This document shows, piece after piece, positions 48,703-57,397 of a stretch of 64,000 nt of DNA. The stretch comes from Streptomyces tauricus (GTDB taxonomy: Bacteria > Actinomycetota > Actinomycetes > Streptomycetales > Streptomycetaceae), in the NCBI RefSeq assembly GCF_014650955.1, contig NZ_BMVY01000039.1, positions 1-64,000 of the forward strand, written 5' to 3'. Below the pieces are notes generated by a model that was not told the DNA's origin, searched no databases, and worked only from the letters and a program-made list of their open reading frames with translations. Every line of letters begins with the position of its first letter. The stretch's first letter is position 1. Both the position numbers and the translations under genes were made by a program.

Positions 48703-49932
48703 ATGCATGCCTGGCCCGCTTCCGAGGTCCCCGCCCTGCCCGGCACGGGCCGCGACCTCAAGATCCACGACACCGCGACCGGTGGTCCTGTGACCCTCGA
48801 CCCCGGTCCCGTCGCCCGCATCTACGTCTGCGGCATCACTCCGTACGACGCGACCCACATCGGTCACGCGGCGACCTACAACGCGTTCGACCTCGTACAG
48901 CGCGTGTGGCTCGACACCAAGCGGCAGGTGCACTACGTCCAGAACGTGACGGACGTCGACGACCCCCTGCTGGAGCGCGCCGCGCGGGACAACGTCGACT
49001 GGGTCTCCCTCGCCGAGCAGGAGACCGCCCTCTTCCGCGAGGACATGACCGCCCTGCGGATGCTGCCGCCGAGGCACTACATCGGCGCGGTCGAGGCCAT
49101 ACCCGGGATCGTCCCGCTGGTCGAACGGCTGCGGGACTCCGGTGCCGCCTACGAACTGGAAGGTGACGTCTACTTCTCCGTGGAGGCGGATCCGCACTTC
49201 GGCGGGGTGGCCAACCTCGACGCGGCGGCCATGCGGCTGCTGTCCGCCGAGCGCGGCGGCGACCCGGACCGGCCCGGCAAGAAGAACCCCCTCGACCCGA
49301 TGCTGTGGATGGCGGCCCGCGAGGGCGAGCCCAGCTGGGACGGCGCCTCGCTCGGCCAGGGACGGCCGGGCTGGCACATCGAGTGCGTCGCGATCGCGCT
49401 CGACCACCTGGGCATGGGCTTCGACGTCCAGGGCGGCGGCTCGGACCTCGCCTTCCCGCACCACGAGATGGGCGCCTCCCACGCCCAGGCGCTGACCGGC
49501 GAGTTCCCCATGGCCAAGGCGTACGTGCACGCCGGCATGGTCGCGCTCGACGGGCACAAGATGTCCAAGTCCCGGGGCAACCTCGTCTTCGTGTCGGCGC
49601 TCCGCCGCGACGGAGTCGACCCGGCGGCCATCCGGCTCGCCCTGCTCTCGCACCACTACCGGGCCGACTGGGAGTGGACCGACCAGGTGCTGCAGGACGC
49701 CCTCGCGCGCCTGGAGCGCTGGCGGGCCGCCGTCTCACGGCCCGACGGACCGCCGGCGGAGGCGCTCGTCGACGAGATCCGCGAGGCCCTGGCGAACGAC
49801 CTGGACGCGCCGGCCGCCCTGCTGGCCGTCGACCGCTGGGCCGCGCTCCAGGAGGAGCGGGGCGGTACGGACGAGGGCGCCCCCGGTGTCGTCTCCCGTG
49901 CCGTGGACGCCCTGATGGGCGTGGCCCTCTAG
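48703..49932 (+). CDS. mshC: MshC, cysteine:glucosaminyl-inositol ligase (mycothiol biosynthesis)
   Basis: This 409-residue ligase joins cysteine, with ATP, to 1-D-myo-inosityl-2-amino-2-deoxy-alpha-D-glucopyranoside in mycothiol synthesis. It is a cysteinyl-tRNA synthetase relative lacking the tRNA-binding domain. The class I signatures are [12 protein letters not shown] and [11 protein letters not shown]. The zinc/cysteine site is built from [28 protein letters not shown] and [13 protein letters not shown]. The opening [14 protein letters not shown] is typical of MshC and differs from CysS. The start is about 12 nt after ggttaggct, a possible -10, with aagg between. The neighbours on its left are the usual ones. 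Confidence 0.96.
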   Translation: MHAWPASEVPALPGTGRDLKIHDTATGGPVTLDPGPVARIYVCGITPYDATHIGHAATYNAFDLVQRVWLDTKRQVHYVQNVTDVDDPLLERAARDNVDWVSLAEQETALFREDMTALRMLPPRHYIGAVEAIPGIVPLVERLRDSGAAYELEGDVYFSVEADPHFGGVANLDAAAMRLLSAERGGDPDRPGKKNPLDPMLWMAAREGEPSWDGASLGQGRPGWHIECVAIALDHLGMGFDVQGGGSDLAFPHHEMGASHAQALTGEFPMAKAYVHAGMVALDGHKMSKSRGNLVFVSALRRDGVDPAAIRLALLSHHYRADWEWTDQVLQDALARLERWRAAVSRPDGPPAEALVDEIREALANDLDAPAALLAVDRWAALQEERGGTDEGAPGVVSRAVDALMGVAL

Positions 49933-49991
49933 GGCCTGTCTGACAATTCCCGTCGTCGCCCGGCAGACGGGAACTGTCAGACAGGCCCTAG
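49929..49991. terminator. Long imperfect palindrome after mshC
   Basis: agggcctgtctgaca-a-ttcccgtc pairs with gacgggaa-c-tgtcagacaggccct around an 11-nt loop, with a single A/C mismatch, and flanking ct/ag extend the pairing. The stem starts within the mshC stop codon. It may be a terminator or one copy of a dispersed Streptomyces intergenic palindrome. Confidence 0.7.
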
Positions 49992-50042
49992 GGACGGCTC
50001 AGGGACAGTCCAGGGACTGTCCGGGGCGGACCGCACAACGTC

Positions 50043-50076
50043 GGGCGCCGGACGGGCCGTTGCCCGTCCGGCGCCC
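50043..50076. terminator. Second hairpin between mshC and the Gln-rich gene
   Basis: gggcgccggacggg / cccgtccggcgccc is a perfect 14-bp stem with loop ccgttg. It can end transcripts from both converging genes. Confidence 0.8.
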
Positions 50077-50125
50077 TCTGTGCGATCCACCGCGCGTCAC
50101 GCGTGCGGCGGTCTGTTCGAGGCCG

Positions 50126-50773
50126 CTACTTGTTCACGATCACGGCCTGGATGGTGTTCGTCGAGGAGTCGTAGATCCCGATGACCTGCTGACCGAAGGC
50201 GAAGGCCTCCTGGACCTCGTCGTGCGTCACCTGGTTCGGGTTGACCAGCGGACGCCAGGCCTGGTTGATGTACAGGTAGAGGATCGACGGCTGGCCCGGC
50301 AGCGGGGTGACGACGTCCCAGAAGTGCTCGGCGACACCGCTCGTCAGCGCGGCGGCCTCGACGGCGCTGCGCATGACCAGCGGCTGGCCCTGCTGTTGCT
50401 GCTGCTGCCCGCCGAGTTGCTGGAGCAGCTGCTGGAACGGCTGCTGCTGGCCCAGTTGCTGGAGCTGCTGCTGCAGATGCTGGGGTACCTGCTGCCCGAT
50501 CCCCTGCTGCTGACCCATGCCCTGCTGGCCGAAGGGCTGCTGTTGCTGCTGCCCGAACGGCTGCTGCTGCCCGGAGCCCTGCTGCTGGCCGATTCCCTGC
50601 TGCTGGCCGTAGCCCTGCTGCTGACCCTGCTGCGGGGGAGCCGTGCTCGGGCCCTGCTGCTGACCCTGCTGGCCGAACCCCTGCTGGCCGAACCCCTGCT
50701 GGCCGAACCCCTGCTGGCCGAAGCCCTGTTGGCCCTGCTGCCCTTGCTGGCTCATCTGCGGGGTGGTGCTCAT
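50126..50773 (-). CDS. Gln-rich protein sharing a C-terminal domain with the adjacent subtilase
   Basis: This 215-residue protein starts MSTTPQMSQQG behind gggaagg. Residues 1-130 are almost pure Gln/Gly with FGQQG pentapeptides and QQQ runs, like a prion-type low-complexity domain, coded in part by 15-nt tandem repeats. The last 66 residues form a compact domain: EHFWDVVTPLPGQPSILYLY, AWRPLVNPNQVTHDEVQEAF, GIYDSSTNTIQAVIVNK. That domain is plainly related to the end of the subtilase gene 98 nt upstream, with shared F-W-D, L-Y, W-R-x-L-x-N-P and V-Q-x-A-F. The two genes are probably one operon. No signal peptide and no known family were recognised. Confidence 0.8.
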   Translation of the reverse strand: MSTTPQMSQQGQQGQQGFGQQGFGQQGFGQQGFGQQGQQQGPSTAPPQQGQQQGYGQQQGIGQQQGSGQQQPFGQQQQQPFGQQGMGQQQGIGQQVPQHLQQQLQQLGQQQPFQQLLQQLGGQQQQQQGQPLVMRSAVEAAALTSGVAEHFWDVVTPLPGQPSILYLYINQAWRPLVNPNQVTHDEVQEAFAFGQQVIGIYDSSTNTIQAVIVNK

Positions 50774-50871
50774 GCGGGTGCCACCTTCCCTCAATGGTTG
50801 GGTGATGGTTGATCGTTGGGCGATGGATGGTCGTGGACCGCTCACCTGAGGTGGACCGGTGACCGGTCGGG

Positions 50872-52620
50872 TCAGCCCGTGACGACCAGGCCGACGATCT
50901 CGTCGTCCGAGAACCAGACCCGTACGTCGGGCCGGCCACCGGCGAAGGCGGCCTGCACCGACTGGCGGATCTCGGCGGACGGGTTGTTCAGACTCCGCCA
51001 GCCGCCGGCCACGTACAGCCGGAGCCTGGGCGGGAGTTCACGCGGATAGGGCACCAGCTCGTCCCAGAACCGTTCGGCCTGGCCCGAGCCGACCGCCCCC
51101 GGCAGCAGATGGGCGACCGCCGCCTTGATGTCCGGCCGGTTGCCGATCCGCTGCGACGCGGGCCGGCCCGGCGCGTCCTGCTGCGGGGACCCGGTGGCCC
51201 GCAGCACCTTGCGTGCCTTCTCCGGGGTCATCGACTCCTGGCCGGCCGCCTTGAGCATGCCCTGCAGCGCGGCCAGGGCGCCGACCACCACCGGGGAGGC
51301 GGAGGACGTCCCGGAGAACGTGTCCGTGAACCAGGCGATCTCCTCGGCACCGCCCTGCAGATCACCGGGCCGGTCCCAGAAGCCGCCGGTCGTGGTGACC
51401 TCGCGGCCCCAGCCCTGCGCGTCCACGCGTGCCCCGTAGTTGGAGAACGCCAGCCGCGAGCGGTCCGGGCCGTGGTCGCGGCCGTGGGTGCCGGGCGGCG
51501 GGGCGCCCGCGCCGACCAGGATCGCGCCGGAGGACTGGTGGGACGGGTTGAAGGGGTTGCGCCACCACTCGGGGAACTCGTCGGGGCGGCGCTCGTACAC
51601 GGCGTCGTCCAGCGACTCGCCGCCGTTGCCCGCGGCCTCCACCACGATGATGCCCCGGGCGGTCGCGTACCGGATGGCCACGAAGTCGTCGGGCCACCAC
51701 TCGATGGGGATGTAGCCGCGCTGGTCGTCGCGCTGCTGGTAGTCGAACCGCGTTCCCGGGCGGTGCAGTTCGATCAGGATGATGTCGCCGGGGCCGAGCC
51801 GGTCGGCCGCCGCGTGGATCGCCGCCGCCGTGCCGATGCCGTGGAAGGACGCGGCAGCGGTCACGCTGTCCGGCGCGATCCCGGTGATCCCGTACTGGTT
51901 GCGGTCGCCGCCGATCACACCGATCACGGCGGTGCCGTGGTTGCGCCAGGCCAGATCCTGGATCGGGGTGCCCACGACAACCCCCGCCAGCTTCGCGGCC
52001 AGGTCCTCGTGGCCCAGCTGCCAGGCCCCCTCCACGTCGATCACGGTGACGCCCTGGCCGGAACCGCCGGGCCGCTGCCAGGCCCAGTACGCGTCCACAC
52101 CCTCGGGGGCGGGGCGCAGATAGCCCTGGCGGCTGGTGAAGTCGGGGGTGACGGGGGCGCCCTCCTTGTGGCGCCTGGTCTCGTCGGCGCTCTGGCCGAC
52201 GGACCCCACGGACGCCGGTACGGCCGCCGGCTTCACGTACGCCGTGGCGATCTCCGGCAGCGCGGCGATCCGTGAACGCAGTTCCTCGGCCCGTTCCTCG
52301 CCGCCCCTGACCCGGTAGAACAGGCCCAGGTCGGGCAGTGTCTCGGCGCCGGTGGCCGGCGGCTGGGCCGCCGACCGGAGCCGTTCCTCGCTGCCGAACA
52401 GCGATTCCAGATCGAGCTGTTCGTCACTGAGGAACATGCTGAGTGCCGACACATCGGCGCCGGCCGCCGAACGGACCCCCTGGGCCCCGGCGCGCAGTTG
52501 GGGCTCTGGCCGAGCGACGACGATCAGTTCCTGCTCGGCTCCCCGGTAGTTGAATCCCGCTCCGTCGGGCCCCGGTCCGGACGCTCCCGGGCCCCGCTCC
52601 GGCTGTACCTGGTCGGTCAT
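50872..52620 (-). CDS. S8 subtilisin-like serine peptidase with a novel C-terminal domain
   Basis: This 582-residue subtilase starts MTDQVQPERGPGASG at an ATG after gaaggga. Residues 25-150 are propeptide-like (ELIVVARPEPQLRAGAQGV, LFYRVRGGEERAEELRSRIAALPEIATAYVKP). The catalytic triad is Asp in GVTVIDVEGAW, His in RNHGTAVIGVIGG and Ser in FSGTSSASPVVVGAL, with the oxyanion Asn in VVEAAGNGGESLDD. There is no signal peptide, unusual for a subtilase. The C-terminal 66 residues (ERFWDELVPYPRELPPRLRL, YVAGGWRSLNNPSAEIRQSV) also occur in the downstream Gln-rich protein. An intracellular or non-classically released protease acting with that partner is a reasonable inference. The upstream extension of this frame is non-coding in appearance. 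Confidence 0.88.
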   Translation of the reverse strand: MTDQVQPERGPGASGPGPDGAGFNYRGAEQELIVVARPEPQLRAGAQGVRSAAGADVSALSMFLSDEQLDLESLFGSEERLRSAAQPPATGAETLPDLGLFYRVRGGEERAEELRSRIAALPEIATAYVKPAAVPASVGSVGQSADETRRHKEGAPVTPDFTSRQGYLRPAPEGVDAYWAWQRPGGSGQGVTVIDVEGAWQLGHEDLAAKLAGVVVGTPIQDLAWRNHGTAVIGVIGGDRNQYGITGIAPDSVTAAASFHGIGTAAAIHAAADRLGPGDIILIELHRPGTRFDYQQRDDQRGYIPIEWWPDDFVAIRYATARGIIVVEAAGNGGESLDDAVYERRPDEFPEWWRNPFNPSHQSSGAILVGAGAPPPGTHGRDHGPDRSRLAFSNYGARVDAQGWGREVTTTGGFWDRPGDLQGGAEEIAWFTDTFSGTSSASPVVVGALAALQGMLKAAGQESMTPEKARKVLRATGSPQQDAPGRPASQRIGNRPDIKAAVAHLLPGAVGSGQAERFWDELVPYPRELPPRLRLYVAGGWRSLNNPSAEIRQSVQAAFAGGRPDVRVWFSDDEIVGLVVTG

Positions 52621-52986
52621 CGCGTGCCGCTCCCTTCGGTCCGTGCAGGTGCTCAAGTCATGGGTTTCGCTGCGCACTTGGCTTTCGTCGAGTTGCTCGT
52701 CGTGTCGTTCGTCGTGTCGTTCGTCGGCGAATCGTTTCGGTGCTGTTTCCTCCGGTTGTGTCCTCCGGGCACACCCTGCTCCTCCCGGGCCGACTCGTCC
52801 ACCCCCGAGTTCGCCAACTGCGTTTGACAACAAGTTGAATTGGGTAACGTGTGCAATTCGTCCGGAAACCGATGTCACGTCACAATCCGGCCAAAGGCTG
52901 CGGAGACGGATGTCATGTGATGGGGTGACAGCGTCTGTTGACCGTTGGGCCGACAGGGCGTCGGCCCCCTTGTGGAAGGACGCACC
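52621..52986. other. Divergent intergenic region between subtilase and SMP-30-like genes
   Basis: This 366-nt region should hold two divergent promoters. It contains tcgtcgtgtcgttcg-type direct repeats (about 52690-52735) and an unusually A/T-rich segment, gtttgacaacaagttgaatt (52825-52844). The TTGACA-like element in that segment lacks a convincing -10 at normal spacing. No gene is supported here. Confidence 0.5.
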
Positions 52987-53940
52987 GTGGCACTCGCAGA
53001 CCGTTCCTTCGCACGTCGAAGACTCCTCACCACGGCCGCCGCCGTCGGCGGTGCGACACTCCTGGGCGGCACGGCGCACGCGGCCGGAACGCGGGAGAAG
53101 GCCTGGCCCGATCGTTTCCCGCTGCCGGCCGGCTTCCAGCCGGAGGGCATAGCCATCGGCTCGGCCCCGTACGCGTACTTCGGATCGCTGGCCGACGGTT
53201 CCGTCTACCGCGCGAGCCTCGCCACCGGGCGGGGCTCCGTCATCAGCCAGGGCCCCGGCGCCGGACACCCCAGTGTGGGCCTGAAGATCGACGGACACGG
53301 CCGGCTGTTCGTCAGCGGCGGGGTCGGCGGTGATCTGCGGACCGTCGACGTCCGCACGGGGAGGGTCGAGAAGACGTACGCGGTCGGCGGGTCGTTCGTG
53401 AACGACGTGATCCTCACTCCGCGCGCGGCCTGGTTCACCGACTCGTTCGCGCCCCGGCTCTACCGGCTGGCGCTCGACCGGCACGGGCGGCCCGGCGCCG
53501 TCACCACCGTCCCGCTGGGCGGCGACTGGCAGCAGGGCCCGGACTTCACCGCCAACGGCATCGAGCGCACCCCGGACGGCAGCGCGCTCCTCGTGGTGAA
53601 CGTCTTCGTCGGCGGCGGCACGCTGATGCGGGTGGAACCGGCCACCGGGGCCGCGAGCGCCGTCGACCTCGGCGGAGCCCTGCTGCCCAACGGGGACGGC
53701 CTGTTGCTCCTCGGCAGGACTCTCTACGTCGTTCAGCAGCAGCAGAACGCCATCGACGTGTTCCGGCTGAACGCCGCCGGGACGAGGGGGCGGGCGATCA
53801 CCCGGATCACCGACCCGCGCTTCCGTATCCCGACGACGGCCGCCGCGTGGGGCGACCGCCTGTACCTCCCGAACGCGCGCTTCGACGTCGAACCGACACC
53901 GGACACGGAGTACGACGCGGTGGCGGTTCCCCAGGTCTGA
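52987..53940 (+). CDS. Tat-exported SMP-30 / gluconolactonase-like beta-propeller
   Basis: This 317-residue secreted protein starts at GTG after ggaagga. The signal sequence SFARRRLLTTAAAVGGATLL has the twin-arginine-like RRR-x-L-L and ends at HAAG. The mature part is a run of propeller blades: LPAGFQPEGIAIGSAPYAYFGSLADGSVYRA, HGRLFVSGGVGGDLRTVDVRTG, FVNDVILTPRAAWFTDSFAPRLYRL, FTANGIERTPDGSALLVVN. That layout resembles SMP-30 / NHL-type six-bladed propellers, which may be lactonases or simply binding proteins. Automated annotation sometimes labels such proteins superoxide dismutase, and nothing here supports that. It is probably monocistronic and ends at a strong hairpin. Confidence 0.8.
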   Translation: MALADRSFARRRLLTTAAAVGGATLLGGTAHAAGTREKAWPDRFPLPAGFQPEGIAIGSAPYAYFGSLADGSVYRASLATGRGSVISQGPGAGHPSVGLKIDGHGRLFVSGGVGGDLRTVDVRTGRVEKTYAVGGSFVNDVILTPRAAWFTDSFAPRLYRLALDRHGRPGAVTTVPLGGDWQQGPDFTANGIERTPDGSALLVVNVFVGGGTLMRVEPATGAASAVDLGGALLPNGDGLLLLGRTLYVVQQQQNAIDVFRLNAAGTRGRAITRITDPRFRIPTTAAAWGDRLYLPNARFDVEPTPDTEYDAVAVPQV

Positions 53941-53990
53941 CGCGCCCCGTACGGTGTGCGGCCCGCGTGACGTGCGGCGTGTGCGACGTG

Positions 53991-54027
53991 CGAGAGGGCG
54001 GTGCGCCCGCGGCGCACCGCCCTCTCG
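53991..54027. terminator. Bidirectional terminator
   Basis: cgagagggcggtgcg / cgcaccgccctctcg is a perfect 15-bp stem with a 7-nt loop between converging genes for the propeller protein and PAC2 protein. Confidence 0.88.
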
Positions 54028-54036
54028 TCGGTTCGG

Positions 54037-55137
54037 TCAGTCCTCCGAGGACTCCGACGACTCCGGCGGCTCCTTGGAGTCCGCCTTGCCCGGCGCATCC
54101 TCGGCGGAGCCGGAGCCGGAGCCGGCGTCGGCCCCGGCGTCACCCTTCGCGTCCGTGGCGTCCCCGGCGGTGCCGTCGGTCGTCTCCGGCCGCTGCGGAC
54201 GCAACGGCTTCGGACGGCCGCCCGGACCGTCACGGAGATACGTGGCGGGGTCGCCGCTCTCCGTGGCATGGCCACCCGGTGCCGCCGCCGGCCCGCTCCC
54301 GTCCCGTCTGCGCAGATAGCGCTCGAACTCCCGCGCGATCGCCTCGCCCGACGCCTCCGGCAGCTCGGCGGTGTCCCGGGCCTCCTCCAGCGTCTGTACG
54401 TACTCGGCGACCTCGCTGTCCTCCGCGGCCAGCTGGTCCACGCCCACCTGCCAGGCCCGGGCGTCCTCGGGCAGCTCGCCCAGCGGGATCCGCAGGTCGA
54501 TCAGGTCCTCCAGACGGTTCAGGAGGGCCAGCGTCGCCTTCGGGTTCGGGGGCTGCGACACGTAGTGCGGCACGGCCGCCCACAGCGACACCGCCGGTAC
54601 GCCCGCGTGCGTGCACGCCTCCTGGAGGATGCCGACGATGCCCGTGGGGCCCTCGTACTTGGTCTCCTCCAGGTCCATCGTGCGCGCCAGGTCCGGGTCG
54701 GAGGTGACTCCGCTGACCGGTACCGGACGGGTGTGCGGGGTGTCGCCGAGCAGCGCGCCCAGGATCACCACCAGCTCCACGCCCAGCTCGTGGGCGAAGC
54801 CGAGCAGCTCGTTGCAGAAGGAGCGCCAGCGCATCGAGGGCTCGATGCCCCGCACCAGCACCAGGTCACGCGGTTTGTCGCCGCCGACCCGCACCACTGA
54901 CAACCTTGTCGTCGGCCACGTGATCTTGCGCACACCGCCGTCCAGCCACACCGTCGGCCGGTTCACCTGGAAGTCGTAGTAGTCCTCGGCGTCGAGCGCC
55001 GCGAACACCTCGCCCTTCCACTCGCTGTCCAGATGCGCGACCGCGGTGGAGGCGGCGTCGCCGGCGTCGTTCCAGCCCTCGAACGCGGCCACCATGACCG
55101 GGTCGACCAGCTCGGGAACCCCGTCGAGCTCGATCAC
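54037..55137 (-). CDS. PAC2 family protein
   Basis: This 366-residue protein belongs to the PAC2 (proteasome assembly chaperone 2-like) family common in actinobacteria. Landmarks are MVAAFEGWNDAGDAASTAVAHL at the start, DYYDFQVNRPTVWLDGGVRKITWP, DLVLVRGIEPSMRWRSFCNELLGFAHELGVELVVILGAL, and YEGPTGIVGILQEACTHAGVPAVSLWAAVPHYV. The last 90 residues are an Asp/Gly/Ser/Ala-rich acidic tail (AGADAGSGSGSAEDAPG). Its role in bacteria is not established. The core is expected to be a phosphorylase-like alpha/beta fold. It is preceded by a 153-nt gap with no gene. Confidence 0.92.
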   Translation of the reverse strand: MIELDGVPELVDPVMVAAFEGWNDAGDAASTAVAHLDSEWKGEVFAALDAEDYYDFQVNRPTVWLDGGVRKITWPTTRLSVVRVGGDKPRDLVLVRGIEPSMRWRSFCNELLGFAHELGVELVVILGALLGDTPHTRPVPVSGVTSDPDLARTMDLEETKYEGPTGIVGILQEACTHAGVPAVSLWAAVPHYVSQPPNPKATLALLNRLEDLIDLRIPLGELPEDARAWQVGVDQLAAEDSEVAEYVQTLEEARDTAELPEASGEAIAREFERYLRRRDGSGPAAAPGGHATESGDPATYLRDGPGGRPKPLRPQRPETTDGTAGDATDAKGDAGADAGSGSGSAEDAPGKADSKEPPESSESSED

Positions 55138-55290
55138 TCAGCGCCTCCTTCCGACGTACCCTCACGTACGCCCCAACCTTACGGCTTGCGCACAGGGCGT
55201 CCGCAGCCCCCTCGCATGGGGGAGTGCCGGGATCACTGCCCCGTTCAACGCCTCCGAACACCCCGCGATCATCCGATCTGTCGGGTTCTC

Positions 55291-55962
55291 TCACAGCGTC
55301 GAGCGCAGCCACTGCTCCACGCTCGCGATGTGCACGGTCGCCCAGGAGCGGGCCGCCTCCGCGTCCCGGTCGCGCAGGGCGCCGAGGATCGCGCGGTGTT
55401 CGTGCAGGGTGCGGCTGACCGCGTCCTCCTGGGTCAGGCCCCGCCAGATCCGGGCCCGGGTGGTGGGTCCCGAGAGGCCGTCGAGGAGGGAACAGAGCAC
55501 CGAGTTGCCCGAACTCCGCACGATGCCCCGGTGGAACTCCAGGTCGCAGGCGACCAGTTCCTCCACCGAGGGCCCGGCGCCCAGGGCGTCCAGCTGTGCG
55601 GTCAGCGCGTCCAGCTGCTGTTCGCTGATCCGCTGCGCCGCCATCGCCGTGGCGGCCGGCTCCAGGATGCGGCGTACCGCGAGGAACTCCAGGACCGTGT
55701 CGTCGCGGTGGAAGTCCACGACGAAACTCAGCGCCTCCAGGAGGAGTTGCGGGTCCAGGCTCGTGACGTACGTGCCGTCGCCCTGCCGTACGTCCAGGAT
55801 GCGGATCAGGGAGAGCGCGCGCACCGCCTCGCGCAGGGAGTTCCTGGACAGGCCCAGTTCGGCGGCGAGCTCGCTCTCCTTGGGGAGCCGGTCGCCGGGA
55901 CGCAGTGCGCCGGAGACGATCATTCCCTTGATCTTCTCGATCGCCTCGTCGGTGACTGCCAT
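55291..55962 (-). CDS. GntR/FadR-type transcriptional regulator
   Basis: This 223-residue regulator has an N-terminal winged helix (AIEKIKGMIVSGALRPGDRL, ESELAAELGLSRNSLREAVRALSLIRILDVRQGDGTYV) and a C-terminal FCD domain binding a metal and an effector. Candidate metal ligands are in CDLEFHRGIV, LHEHRAIL and WATVHI. The gene follows the nucleoside operon after a 94-nt gap on the same strand, so it most likely controls that operon or itself in response to a nucleoside-derived ligand. Three near-identical 11-nt direct repeats lie just upstream of it. Confidence 0.9.
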   Translation of the reverse strand: MAVTDEAIEKIKGMIVSGALRPGDRLPKESELAAELGLSRNSLREAVRALSLIRILDVRQGDGTYVTSLDPQLLLEALSFVVDFHRDDTVLEFLAVRRILEPAATAMAAQRISEQQLDALTAQLDALGAGPSVEELVACDLEFHRGIVRSSGNSVLCSLLDGLSGPTTRARIWRGLTQEDAVSRTLHEHRAILGALRDRDAEAARSWATVHIASVEQWLRSTL

Positions 55963-56017
55963 GGCAGGCCTCCCCGTCAGTCAGGCTGTCACGCGGACAC
56001 CCGATGACTTGCCTCTG

Positions 56018-56039
56018 TCTTGCATCCGTCTTACATCCG
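56018..56039. promoter_or_regulatory. Tandem 11-nt direct repeats upstream of the GntR gene
   Basis: TCTTGCATCCG and TCTTACATCCG are adjacent and differ at one base. A weaker third copy (acttgcctctg) adjoins on the left. They fall in the short gap between the amidohydrolase stop and the GntR start, a plausible autoregulatory site. Confidence 0.35.
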
Positions 56040-56056
56040 ATGTCTCATTATGCGGC

Positions 56057-57397
56057 TCACACGAGGTCGGCCCGTGACACGAGAGCGGCCAGGTCCGTGA
56101 GCGCCGCGCCCTCGTCGAGCGTGGTGAGCGTACGGCCGCGCATCAGGACCCGGCCGTCGACGAGCGTGTCCCGTACGTCCTCGGCGCGGGCCGCGTACGC
56201 GAGCGTCGACCAGGGGTCGTGGCGGGGCGCCAGATGCGGGCCGCCCAGGTCCAGGACGATCAGGTCGGCGCGCTTGCCGGCCTCCAGCGAACCCAGATGG
56301 TCGTCGAGTCCCAGCGCGCGGGCGCCCTCGATCGTGGCCATCCGGACGGCCTGTTCGGCGCCGACGGCCGTGGGGTCCCCGTCGGCCTTGTGCACCAGGG
56401 CGGCGAGGCCCAGCGACCGCAGTACGTCCAGGCTGTTGGAGCTGACCGCGCCGTCCGTGCCGAGGCCGACCGTCACGCCCGCGCTCAGCATCCGCGGCAC
56501 GGGGGCGATACCGCAGCCCAGCTTGAGATTGGAGACCGGACAGTGGGCGACCGACGTGCCGGTACGGGCCAGGGCCGCGATCTCGGCCCCGGTGAGGTCC
56601 ACGGTGTGGGCCAGCAGCAGATCGGGGCCGAGCAGTCCGAGCGAGTCGAGCAGTTCGATGGGCCGCTTCCCGTACCGCACCTCGACGGTGGCGACCTCGG
56701 TGGCGTTCTCGGCGGCGTGGATGTGCAGCAGCGCGCCGAACTCCCGTGCCAGCGCGGCGATCTCGGTCAGCTGCTCGGGGGAGAGGGTGTAGGCGGAGTG
56801 CGCGAACAGCACGGGGCGCGTACCGGGCCGCGGCGTACGGCTCGCCAGGTCGCGCCGGGCCCACGCCAGCCGGTCCTCGTACGCGATCCCGTCGGCCGGG
56901 TCCGGTACGTCCATGAAGGTCGGCCCGGTGTGCAGCCGCCAGCCCGCCTCGCGCGCGACCCGCTCGGCGGCCTCGTGGAACCAGTACATGTCGAGCGCCG
57001 AGGTCACCCCGGCCCGTACGCTCTCCGCGATCGCGACCCGGATCGCCGTGGCGACGTTCTCCGCGGACAGCAGCTCGCTCTCCCAGCGGATCACCCGCTC
57101 CAGGAACCCCTGCAGCGTCACGTCGTCGGCCCGGCCGCGCAGCAGCGTCATCGCCAGATGGGTGTGCGCGTTGACCAGGCCGGGGAGCACGAGACAGCCG
57201 GTCGCGTCGAGGGTCTCGGCGCCGGCGTACCGCGTGCGCAGTTCCTCGGCCGGGCCCACCTCGACGATCTCGCCGTCGCGCACGGCGACGGCTCCGTCGG
57301 GCACGATCGTGCCGGCCTCGTCGACCGTGAGGACGTCACCGCCGTGGATCAACAGGTCGGCGCTCGCCGGGCGTTGGGAGGGGACGGTGACGGTCAC
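56057..57397 (-). CDS. Amidohydrolase, nucleoside/adenine-derivative deaminase-like
   Basis: This 446-residue metal-dependent deaminase is of the AtzA / methylthioadenosine-SAH deaminase / 8-oxoguanine deaminase group. It has a beta-sandwich start (LIHGGDVLTVDEAGTIVPDGAVAV), the HxH metal site in LPGLVNAHTHLAMTLLRG, HIHAAENATEV (His and Glu), LLAHTVDLTGAE and AHCPVSNLKLGCG, and the final Asp in TVGLGTDGAVSSNSLDVL. The GTG start overlaps the phosphorylase stop (GTGA). Being last in a nucleoside transporter operon, it most likely deaminates an imported purine or 5'-modified adenosine. The precise base cannot be read from the motifs. Confidence 0.88.
   Translation of the reverse strand: MTVTVPSQRPASADLLIHGGDVLTVDEAGTIVPDGAVAVRDGEIVEVGPAEELRTRYAGAETLDATGCLVLPGLVNAHTHLAMTLLRGRADDVTLQGFLERVIRWESELLSAENVATAIRVAIAESVRAGVTSALDMYWFHEAAERVAREAGWRLHTGPTFMDVPDPADGIAYEDRLAWARRDLASRTPRPGTRPVLFAHSAYTLSPEQLTEIAALAREFGALLHIHAAENATEVATVEVRYGKRPIELLDSLGLLGPDLLLAHTVDLTGAEIAALARTGTSVAHCPVSNLKLGCGIAPVPRMLSAGVTVGLGTDGAVSSNSLDVLRSLGLAALVHKADGDPTAVGAEQAVRMATIEGARALGLDDHLGSLEAGKRADLIVLDLGGPHLAPRHDPWSTLAYAARAEDVRDTLVDGRVLMRGRTLTTLDEGAALTDLAALVSRADLV

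Noticed and set aside
49929-49991. Insertion-sequence terminal repeats
   Set aside because: The arms enclose only 11 nt with no transposase, so a terminator or dispersed palindrome is more likely.
52621-53484. 288-codon N-terminal extension of the subtilase frame
   Set aside because: It runs antisense into the Tat-exported protein gene and lacks family sequence; the ATG at 52620 has a good ribosome-binding site.
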